Shown here piece after piece: positions 13,853 to 20,008 of a DNA stretch of 25,782 nt. The position numbers were made by a program, and so were the translations under genes. Each line of letters begins with the position of its first letter. The stretch's first letter is position 1. The stretch comes from Sandaracinus sp. (lineage in GTDB: Bacteria; Myxococcota_A; Polyangia; Polyangiales; Houyiibacteriaceae): assembly GCA_020633125.1 (NCBI GenBank), contig JACKEH010000061.1, positions 1 to 25,782 of the forward strand, written 5' to 3'. The notes beneath the pieces are model-generated. The model had not been told where the DNA came from, searched no databases, and worked only from the letters and a program-made list of their open reading frames with translations.

Positions 13853-14308
13853 ATGGGGCTGGAGGTGCTGTTGGTGGAGGAGGGAGAGCTCTCGGACGAC
13901 GCGGAGGGTCCGAGCCTAACGTCGTTGCCGTACGTGATGGAGGCGCTCGACGCGCAAGCCTCGCTGGCGGGCGTGCGTCGACTGTCGGACTTCTTCTTCG
14001 ACGAAGAAGGCGTCCGCGAGGAGCTCGAGGAGGAGCTTCTCGAGGACGAGGACGAAGCCGACGAGGACGAGCTAGACGAACGTGTCGAGGCCAGCTTGCG
14101 GGAGCGTCAACCGTGGTTCGACGCATCGGAGATCGCGGCGGTGTGCGAGGCGATCGCGGCGGAGCTCGGCGGAACGCCAGACCCGTATCCAGACGGCATC
14201 GCGGCCGGAATGAAGCGACTCACCTCGGTCGCGGTGGCCACCGAGCTGCGCCTGCTGGCGAAGCGCGCCCGTGAAGCCGAGAAGCGAGCGCATCTGGTCG
14301 TTCTGTGA
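13853..14308 (+). CDS. Small acidic candidate immunity protein
   Basis: The 151-residue protein begins at ATG 13853, with gagagacggaggcga just upstream as a Shine-Dalgarno-like site, 18 bp after the second ankyrin gene. The N-terminal part (MGLEVLLVEEGELSDD, then LTSLPYVMEALDAQASLAGV) precedes an extremely acidic run (EELEEELLEDEDEADEDELD at about 62-82). The second half reads WFDASEIAAVCEAIAAEL, then PDGIAAGMKRLTSVAVATEL. There is no signal peptide. The layout resembles YfbM/DUF1877-like or other Imm-type cytoplasmic proteins, but I cannot assign a family. Immunity function is inferred from position between RHS fragments. Confidence 0.62.
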   Translation: MGLEVLLVEEGELSDDAEGPSLTSLPYVMEALDAQASLAGVRRLSDFFFDEEGVREELEEELLEDEDEADEDELDERVEASLRERQPWFDASEIAAVCEAIAAELGGTPDPYPDGIAAGMKRLTSVAVATELRLLAKRAREAEKRAHLVVL

Positions 14309-14333
14309 TTCGGCGAACCGGACCTCGCGAAAC

Positions 14334-14473
14334 GCCGAGACGTACACGTACGGTCCGGGCTTCCGCTTGGCGTCCGCGGGTGGCGGCGGCACGACGAGCT
14401 ACGCGTTCGACGGCTCGGGCCGGCGGGTGCGGGTGAGCTCGGCGGGCGCGGAGCGCCGCTTCCTCGTCGCGCC
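14334..14473 (+). pseudogene. RHS core scar (duplicate of the upstream core)
   Basis: One frame encodes AETYTYGPGFRLASAGGGGT TSYAFDGSGRRVRVSSAG, then AERRFLVAP, unmistakable RHS-repeat sequence with no start and no continuation. From 14391 it is an 83-bp near-copy of 11708-11790. After 14473 the RHS similarity stops and the sequence belongs to a different gene in another frame. This is the footprint of a recombination or deletion between RHS core copies. Confidence 0.85.
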
Positions 14474-14710
14474 TACGATCCGAAGGCGGCCTTCAACACG
14501 TACGTGCCGGTGTGGGACGACAACGACGAAGCGATCTCGTTGTTCGCGGCCTTCTGCTCGGAGGGCGCGCACCAAGAGATGGAGTGGCTCGAGGCCTATA
14601 CGCCGTACGCCGTGTTTCGGCGGAACGGGGACGGCGTTCGAGTCGAAATCGTCGGCACGATGTCGCGCCCGTGGCTCGACGGCATCACGCCGACCGAGCT
14701 GCTCGACTGA
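14474..14710 (+). pseudogene. 3' remnant of another small (immunity-like) gene
   Basis: From 14474 a second frame reads YDPKAAFNTYVPVWDDNDEA, then ISLFAAFCSEGAHQEMEWLE AYTPYAVFRRNGDGVRVEIV, and ends GITPTELLD with TGA at 14708-14710. Coding character is good but the 5' end is missing; it is fused directly, out of frame, to the RHS scar. GTG 14504 could initiate a 68-residue product, but the protein-like sequence begins before it. The size and neighbourhood suggest the C-terminal part of an immunity protein whose toxin and own start were lost. It converges with the activator gene on the other strand. Confidence 0.6.
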
Positions 14711-14728
14711 CGGCTGATCCGGCTCTAG

Positions 14729-16549
14729 CTAAGGCGTGTTCCCCCCGCTCCCCGGGCTCGGCGCGTCGGGCTCACGCTCGAGGTACCGAAAGATCGTCCG
14801 TGGATCGACGCCGAGGTCGCGGGCGGTCTTCGTGCGGTTGCCGTTGTTTCGCTCGAGGACCTCGAGGATGTAGCGGCGCGTGAACTCTTCGCGGGCTTCG
14901 TTGAGCGCCTGCACGGGGTGGAGCGCTTCGGGGAAGAGGTCGAGGTCTTCGGGGCCGATCAGGGTCTTGTCGGCGAGGACGAGCGCCTTCTTGATGCGGT
15001 TCTCGAGCTGCCGGATGTTGCCGGGCCAGTCGTACTTCTTCATCGCGGCGAGCGCGCCGGGCGTGAAGCCCTTCACCTTGGAGTCGTACTCCTTGGTGTA
15101 TTTGCCGAGCAGGAACTTCGCGATGACCACGACGTCGTCGCCGCGCTCGCGCAGCGGCGGCAGGTGCAGGTTCACGACGTTGAGGCGGTAGTAGAGGTCC
15201 TCGCGAAAACCCTGCTTCTGAATCTCGACCTCGAGGTCGCGGTTGGTGGCCGCGAGCACACGAATGTCGACGCGCTCGGGATCGCCGCTGCCGACCTTGG
15301 TGACGACCTTCTCTTGCAGCGCGCGCAGCAGCTTCACCTGGAGGTTCATCGGCATCTCGCCGATCTCGTCGAGGAAGAGCGTGCCGCCCGAGGCTTGCTG
15401 GAACTTGCCGCTGCGGGTCGCGACGGCGCCGGTGAAGGAGCCGCGGACGTGGCCGAAGAGCTCCGACTCCATGAGGTTCTCGGGGATCGCGCCGCAGTTC
15501 ACGACGACGAAGGGGCCGTTCGCGCGGCGCGAGCGGCGGTGCACCTCGCGCGCGATGAGCTCCTTGCCCGTGCCGGTCTCGCCGGTGATGAGCACGCTGA
15601 CGTCGGCGCCGGCGACCTTGTCGACCTTGTCCATCACGTCGCGAATGGAGCCGCAGCTGCCGATGATGTCGCCGAAGCGTTTGTCGTCGAGCGCCTCTTC
15701 GACGCGCTTCTTGTCGAGGCTGAGCTGGTCGAGGAGCAGCGCGTTCTGAAGGATGAGCGACGCCTGGCCGGCGAAGATCGTGAGCAGGTCGAGCGAGCTC
15801 TGCTCGAAGAGCGAGACGACGTTGTCGTTGCCGACGTAGATGAGGCCGAGCAGCTGCCCTTGCGCCATCAGCGGCGCGCACATGACGGAGCAGAGCTTGA
15901 GGTTCATGACGCTCTCGCTGCCGCGGAAGAGCGTGTCGTTGAGCGCGTCGCTGACGATGAGCGGCTTCTTGGTGGACACGACCTGGTGGAGGATCGAGTC
16001 CGAGAGGTGCCGCACGCCGTCGGGGATGTCGGTGCCGTCGAGGTTTCGTGCCGACGCGATGCGCGGCTCGCCGTCCTGCAGGAGGATGATGAAGCCCTTC
16101 GCGGCGTGTGTGGCTTCGATGACGGCGTCGAGCAGCGCGTCGATCTGCTCGGGCACCGAGCGAATCTCGAGCAGGCGCCGGTTGAACTCCGAGAGCCGCA
16201 ACATGCCCGCGAGCTCGGCGCTGCGCGCGACCTCTTCGTCGTCGTTCTGCGTCTCCACCGTCTCGTCGTAGACGCTGAAGACGAGGTCGACGTGGTCGCC
16301 CAGGGTGAGGCGGTCGTTGTGGAAGATCTTCGCCTTGCGCTTGCGCTTGCCGTTCACCGAGAGCGCGCCGTCGACCTCCTGCACCGTGAAGTCGCGGCCG
16401 TCGAAGACGATCTGCGCGTGATGCTCGGCCAACGTGCGCTCGTCGAGCACCACGTCGTTGGCGGCGCCTCGTCCGAGGCTCGTGATCTTCTTGAAGACGG
16501 CGAACACGCGTGGGCGCCCTTGGGGCACGACCCACTTCACGCTGGGCAT
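14729..16549 (-). CDS. Sigma-54-dependent activator: FHA-GAF-AAA+-Fis HTH
   Basis: This 606-residue enhancer-binding protein begins at the ATG whose complement is 16547-16549. An FHA domain occupies about 22-95 (SLGRGAANDVVL, HHAQI at 43-47, NG at 66-67), which should bind phosphothreonine peptides. A GAF-like sensor follows (about 130-272). The sigma-54-contacting AAA+ ATPase spans about 293-520, with Walker A GETGTGKE (323-330), the sigma-54 loop as GSFTGA (370-375, Ala to Ser relative to GAFTGA), Walker B GGTLFLDE (388-395), and FREDLYYRLNV with PPLRER as sensor elements. A Fis-type helix-turn-helix closes it (NRTKTARDLGVDPRTIFRYL, 571-590). The FHA domain links it to Ser/Thr kinases such as those at 20009 and 22105. 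The target promoter is unknown. Confidence 0.93.
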   Translation of the reverse strand: MPSVKWVVPQGRPRVFAVFKKITSLGRGAANDVVLDERTLAEHHAQIVFDGRDFTVQEVDGALSVNGKRKRKAKIFHNDRLTLGDHVDLVFSVYDETVETQNDDEEVARSAELAGMLRLSEFNRRLLEIRSVPEQIDALLDAVIEATHAAKGFIILLQDGEPRIASARNLDGTDIPDGVRHLSDSILHQVVSTKKPLIVSDALNDTLFRGSESVMNLKLCSVMCAPLMAQGQLLGLIYVGNDNVVSLFEQSSLDLLTIFAGQASLILQNALLLDQLSLDKKRVEEALDDKRFGDIIGSCGSIRDVMDKVDKVAGADVSVLITGETGTGKELIAREVHRRSRRANGPFVVVNCGAIPENLMESELFGHVRGSFTGAVATRSGKFQQASGGTLFLDEIGEMPMNLQVKLLRALQEKVVTKVGSGDPERVDIRVLAATNRDLEVEIQKQGFREDLYYRLNVVNLHLPPLRERGDDVVVIAKFLLGKYTKEYDSKVKGFTPGALAAMKKYDWPGNIRQLENRIKKALVLADKTLIGPEDLDLFPEALHPVQALNEAREEFTRRYILEVLERNNGNRTKTARDLGVDPRTIFRYLEREPDAPSPGSGGNTP

Positions 16550-16864
16550 GTCGGCAGCTTACGTCATTTGCCGTTTCCAGCGAGCGACCGAAGGGAGGGA
16601 GCCCGACGGCACGTGAGGTCGCCGTCAGGAGACCGAACCATCGAGTCGCCGTTTCCAGCGAGCGACCGAAGGGAGGGAGCCCGACGGCACGTGAGGTCGC
16701 CGCCAGGAGACCGAACCATCAAATTGCCGAGTGCGGCCCGGTGGGTGTTTCTGCGGACTGGATTCGCTCCTCCCGTGCCCGCGCCCATGATCGTGACCGT
16801 GCCCGTGCCCGATTCCTGAGGAGTCGGAGGAGCCCGTGCCCGTGCCCGCGCCGGCGCCCCGCCC
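16550..16864. other. 315-bp gap between two sigma-54 activator genes
   Basis: This gap holds a 78-bp tandem duplication (16570-16725) and, toward 16770-16860, short GTGCCC-type repeats around gattcctgaggagtc. No ORF is supportable. The 5' end of the FHA-activator transcript and the 3' end of the GAF-activator gene both lie here. Confidence 0.6.
16570..16725. repeat. 78-bp tandem duplication (2 copies)
   Basis: Copy 1 at 16570-16647 and copy 2 at 16648-16725 both begin gccgtttccagcgagcgacc and include cccgacggcacgtgaggtcg. They differ at one internal base and over the last few positions. The array lies directly upstream of the FHA-activator start, where operators or a 5' leader could be. It could equally be a dispersed intergenic repeat. 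Confidence 0.93.
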
Positions 16865-18442
16865 TCAACAAAACGCGTCGCGCTCGATGCCGAGCTTCTT
16901 CATCCGGCTCTGCAGGGTCGAAGGCTTCAACCCGAGAATCTCCGCCGCGCCCCCGGCCCCGTAGACCTTGCCCTTGGTGTGCCGAAGCACCCGCTCGACG
17001 TGCATCCGCTCGGCGTCTTCGAGCGTGAGCAACGCGGTGGGAGCGGATCCGGCCGGCGCGCTCGGCTCCCGGCTCGTCGCCCGATGCGGCAGGTCGAGGT
17101 CGGCCGGACGAAGCACTCCGTCGCGGCTGAGGATCATCGCGCGCTCCAGCACGTTCGCGAGCTCGCGGAGGTTGCCGGGCCACGCGTAGGCGCGAAGCGA
17201 ATCGAGCGCCTCTTCGGTGATGCGACCCCGCCGGCCGGTGCGCGCGCTCTGCTCCGCGAGCATCGCCTCGGCCAGCGCGGGCAGATCTTCGAGGCGCTCC
17301 CGGAGCGGCGGCAAGACGAGCGGAAAGACAGCGAGGCGGTAGTAGAGGTCTTCGCGAAAGCGCCCGGAACCCACCGCGCGCTCCAGGTCGACGTGCGTCG
17401 CCGCCAGCACCCGCACGTCGACCTTTCGCGTGCTGTCCGAGCCGACCGCCTGAATCGTGCCTTCCTGCAGGACGCGCAGCAGCTTGGCTTGAAGCGGCAA
17501 CGAGAGCTCACCGATCTCGTCGAGCAAGAGCGTGCCTCCGTCGGCGATCGCGAAGCGGCCCGGTCGGTCGCGCGTCGCGCCCGTGAACGCACCCTTCACG
17601 TGCCCGAAGAGCTCGCTCTCGAGCAGGGTCTCCGGAATCGCCGCGCAGTTGAGCGTCACGAAGGGCCGCTCGGCGCGATCGCTCCAACGGTGCAGCGCCC
17701 GCGAGAGGCGCTCTTTGCCGGTGCCGGTCTCGCCGAGCACGAGCACCGGCGTCGCGGTGCGCGCGACCTGACGCGCACGCTCCACCAGCTTTCGCATCGC
17801 GGGGCTCTGCGAGGTCGTGAGCATGCCCGCGCCTTCGAGCTCGTGCTGCAGCGTCGCCGAGAACGCCTGTTCTTGCGCGTGCAGACGCTCGAGGTCCGCG
17901 CGTTGGCGTGCGTTCTCGATCGCGAGCGCGAGGATCTGCGCGTAGACCTCGACGAGGCTGACGACCTCGGGCGCGTAGGTCTCGCAGCGCGTGCGGTCGA
18001 GCGTCAGCACACCGTAGCGACGCTCGCCCGCGCAGAGCGGCACCACCATGCACGAGTGACCGGGCGGCAGGTCGAGCACGCCGTCGAAGGGGTCGCCGTC
18101 GCCGTGCTCGTGGTCGTCCTCGGTGAACGCGCGTGCGCGACGTGTCTCGAGCGCTTCGCGCAGGCTCGGAAAACGCGCGAGCGAGAGCCGATGCGAGCGC
18201 ACCTGGGGCGCGAGCGGACCGCGCGCCGCGCGCACCACGAGGTCGTCGCCTTCGAGCTCGAAGACGGTGGCGACGTCGTAGTCGGCGAGGCGGGCGAGCC
18301 AATCGAGACCACGACGGAGAAGGTCTTCGAGGCCGTCGTCGCCGCGACCGGTGGCCAGCGTGGCGAGGGTCGCGAGGTCGTGACCCAAACGAGTGGGCAG
18401 GTCGGTGGCGGGCTCGAGGGAGGGATCGGAAGGCGGAGCCAT
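16865..18442 (-). CDS. Sigma-54-dependent activator: GAF-AAA+-Fis HTH (NorR-like layout)
   Basis: The 525-residue protein starts at the ATG complementary to 18440-18442, with aagga upstream; the frame stays open 32 codons further, but the extra residues are not domain-like. A GAF-like sensor lies at about 25-185 (MVVPLCAGERRYGVLTLDRT). A short linker precedes the AAA+ domain: Walker A LGETGTGKERL, the canonical sigma-54 loop GAFTGA, Walker B GGTLLLDEIGE, FREDLYYRLAVFPLVLPPLRER, and WPGNLRELANVLERAM. A Fis-type helix-turn-helix ends the protein (GAAEILGLKPSTLQSRMKKLGI). The order matches NorR-class regulators, but the GAF ligand is not determined. It is divergent from ahpC, with shared operator-like sites between, so control of peroxide genes is likely. 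Confidence 0.92.
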   Translation of the reverse strand: MAPPSDPSLEPATDLPTRLGHDLATLATLATGRGDDGLEDLLRRGLDWLARLADYDVATVFELEGDDLVVRAARGPLAPQVRSHRLSLARFPSLREALETRRARAFTEDDHEHGDGDPFDGVLDLPPGHSCMVVPLCAGERRYGVLTLDRTRCETYAPEVVSLVEVYAQILALAIENARQRADLERLHAQEQAFSATLQHELEGAGMLTTSQSPAMRKLVERARQVARTATPVLVLGETGTGKERLSRALHRWSDRAERPFVTLNCAAIPETLLESELFGHVKGAFTGATRDRPGRFAIADGGTLLLDEIGELSLPLQAKLLRVLQEGTIQAVGSDSTRKVDVRVLAATHVDLERAVGSGRFREDLYYRLAVFPLVLPPLRERLEDLPALAEAMLAEQSARTGRRGRITEEALDSLRAYAWPGNLRELANVLERAMILSRDGVLRPADLDLPHRATSREPSAPAGSAPTALLTLEDAERMHVERVLRHTKGKVYGAGGAAEILGLKPSTLQSRMKKLGIERDAFC

Positions 18443-18467
18443 GAGCACGAATCCTTGGGCGGAGCGC

Positions 18468-18520
18468 ACCGAAATACCAGTGGAAGGGCACCGAGATTTC
18501 GTTGTTACCGACATTTCGGT
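18468..18520. promoter_or_regulatory. Three ACCGA-type operator-like sites
   Basis: In the divergent region, accgagatttcgtt (18490-18503) and accgacatttcggt (18507-18520) share ACCGAnATTTCGkT, and the second is an inverted repeat (ACCGA/TCGGT). A third, weaker copy, accgaaataccagt, is at 18468-18481. They lie 45-100 bp upstream of a -24/-12-like promoter, the usual place for enhancer sites of sigma-54 activators. Confidence 0.55.
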
Positions 18521-18565
18521 GTTGTGTGGAGGCCGCAAATGTTCGGAAACACGATGTTTTCGGAG

Positions 18566-18581
18566 TGGTCCGAGTCTTGAT
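18566..18581 (+). promoter_or_regulatory. Candidate sigma-54 promoter of ahpC
   Basis: TGGTCCGAGTCTTGAT resembles the -24/-12 consensus TGGCACGnnnnTTGCW, with GG and TTG correctly spaced; the C of the -12 GC is A here. It points toward ahpC (ATG 18665) with a predicted start near 18592. The imperfect -12 element is the main weakness. Confidence 0.4.
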
Positions 18582-18597
18582 TAGGAAAACCGTGCCG

Positions 18598-18611
18598 GCC
18601 TGAAAACAGGC
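18598..18611. promoter_or_regulatory. Short stem-loop in the ahpC leader
   Basis: gcctg-aaaa-caggc is a perfect 5-bp stem with an A4 loop, about 54 bp upstream of the ahpC ATG and just downstream of the candidate transcription start. It might stabilise the 5' end; a chance palindrome is possible. Confidence 0.35.
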
Positions 18612-18664
18612 GGCGCAGACCTCGGCCGAACCCCGGCCCTCCTCACCCTTCCGGAGAACGACTC

Positions 18665-19192
18665 ATGCTCACGATTGGCGACACGCTCCCCTCCTTCGAC
18701 CTCCAGGCCGTCCTCGCGGACAAGAACTTCGCGCGCATCACCGACCAGACGAACCGCGGCAAGTGGCAGGTGATCTTCTTCTGGCCGATGGACTTCACGT
18801 TCATCTGCCCGACCGAGATCGCCGAGTTCGGCCGCCGCCACGGCGACTTCGCGGACCGCGACGCGGTGGTGCTCGGCGCCAGCACGGACACCGAGTTCGT
18901 CCACCTCGCGTGGCGCAACGATCACGCGGACCTGAAGGACCTTCCTTTCCCGATGCTCGCGGACACCAAGAAGGAGCTCTCGAGCGCGCTCGGCATCCTT
19001 CACAAGACCGACGGCGTCGCCCTTCGCGCGACCTTCCTCGTCGACCCCGAGGGCATCATCCGCTGGGCGTCGGTGAACGACCTCAGCGTCGGCCGCAGCG
19101 TGCCCGAGGTCCTTCGGGTGCTCGACGGACTTCAGACCGACGAGCTCTGCCCCTGCAACTGGGAGAAGGGCCAATCGACGCTCCAGGTCTGA
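18665..19192 (+). CDS. ahpC: Alkyl hydroperoxide reductase AhpC-type peroxiredoxin
   Basis: The 175-residue thioredoxin-fold peroxidase reduces peroxides and peroxynitrite in the cytoplasm. The peroxidatic motif is FWPMDFTFICPTE with C48; the conserved P41, T45 and distal R121 (ALRATFLVDPEG) are in place. The C terminus ends ELCPCNWEKG, with two Cys (C162, C164) arranged as in mycobacterial AhpC, where they pass electrons to AhpD instead of AhpF. An ahpD gene follows at 19436, supporting that route. ATG 18665 has ggaga eight bases upstream. It is divergent from a sigma-54 activator and probably controlled by it. Length is slightly shorter than the mycobacterial protein (about 195). Confidence 0.93.
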   Translation: MLTIGDTLPSFDLQAVLADKNFARITDQTNRGKWQVIFFWPMDFTFICPTEIAEFGRRHGDFADRDAVVLGASTDTEFVHLAWRNDHADLKDLPFPMLADTKKELSSALGILHKTDGVALRATFLVDPEGIIRWASVNDLSVGRSVPEVLRVLDGLQTDELCPCNWEKGQSTLQV

Positions 19193-19435
19193 ACGCTCCG
19201 AGCCGTCGCGCAGCCACCCTGCGCGCCGCTGCTCGCGGCGTCTTCGTTCGGGCCTCGAGAGTCTCTCGACCGCTCCGACGAGGACGCGGCGAGCAGAGGC
19301 GCGAGCCTCGAAGTCTCTTGCTCTCCCCGACGTCGGGTCCCCGACATCTCTGGCCTCGGCTCCTGGTCGATGACCTTCGGCCTCGACCCCCGAGACCTTC
19401 ACCCCGCCGTCTTCACGACGCCGAAAGGAACTCCC

Positions 19436-19966
19436 ATGCAGAACATCGACGCCCTCCGCGAGCGGCTCCCCGAAGCCGCGAAGGACCTCAAGCTCAACCT
19501 CCAGGCCGTCCTCTCCGACTCGAAGCTCGACGACGACGTGCGTTGGGGCGTGGCGCTCGCCTGCGCCTACGCGATCGGCGAAGACGACCTCACGCGCGCC
19601 GTCGTCGCCGACGCGGCCGGCAAGGTCGGCGACGCGACCCACGACGACGCGAAGGCCGCCGCCGCGTTGATGGGCATGAACAACGTCTACTACCGCTTCC
19701 GGCACTTCGTCGAAGGCAGCGAGGTCGAAGGCGACTACAAGCTCCCCGCGCGGTTGCGCATGAACCGCATCGCGAAGCCGGCGGGCGACAAGGTGGCCTT
19801 CGAGCTGCTCTGCCTCGCGGTCAGCGCGATCAACGGTTGTGAGGCGTGTGTGCGCAGCCACGAAGCGGTCGTGCGCAAGGGCGGCATGACAGCCGAACAG
19901 GTGCACGACGCGGTGCGCATCGCGGCGGTGCTCCACGGCGTCGGTCACGCGCTCCGAATTCGCTGA
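19436..19966 (+). CDS. ahpD: Alkyl hydroperoxidase AhpD (carboxymuconolactone decarboxylase family)
   Basis: The 176-residue all-helical protein carries the AhpD active site: E123, C135-x-x-C138 (NGCEACVRSH) and H142, with the same spacing as the mycobacterial enzyme (E118, C130, C133, H137). It would reduce the CPC disulfide of AhpC, using dihydrolipoamide-type donors in the known system. ATG 19436 follows aaaggaa with suitable spacing; an upstream in-frame ATG at 19370 gives a poorly conserved extension. It sits 243 bp after ahpC on the same strand; the gap has no clear terminator, so co-transcription is plausible. Confidence 0.93.
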   Translation: MQNIDALRERLPEAAKDLKLNLQAVLSDSKLDDDVRWGVALACAYAIGEDDLTRAVVADAAGKVGDATHDDAKAAAALMGMNNVYYRFRHFVEGSEVEGDYKLPARLRMNRIAKPAGDKVAFELLCLAVSAINGCEACVRSHEAVVRKGGMTAEQVHDAVRIAAVLHGVGHALRIR

Positions 19967-19967
19967 A

Positions 19968-19988
19968 CACGCTGTTTCGCGCAGCGTG
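19968..19988 (+). terminator. Hairpin one base after the ahpD stop
   Basis: cacgctg (19968-19974) and cagcgtg (19982-19988) form a perfect 7-bp stem with a 7-nt loop, immediately after the ahpD stop codon. There is no T-tract, as is common in such GC-rich genomes. It probably marks the end of the ahpCD transcript and precedes the kinase gene start by 20 bp. Confidence 0.5.
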
Positions 19989-20008
19989 CGAGCGATACTC
20001 TTCACGCC

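Noticed and set aside
14918..16819. A 633-codon open frame on the + strand opposite the FHA activator gene
   Set aside because: It is a mirror of the GC-biased activator gene, lacks any recognised motif, and the - strand protein has complete FHA, AAA+ and HTH domains.
16770..16860. GTGCCC hexanucleotide runs as a functional array
   Set aside because: The copies are few and interrupted, compatible with simple low-complexity sequence in a GC-rich gap.
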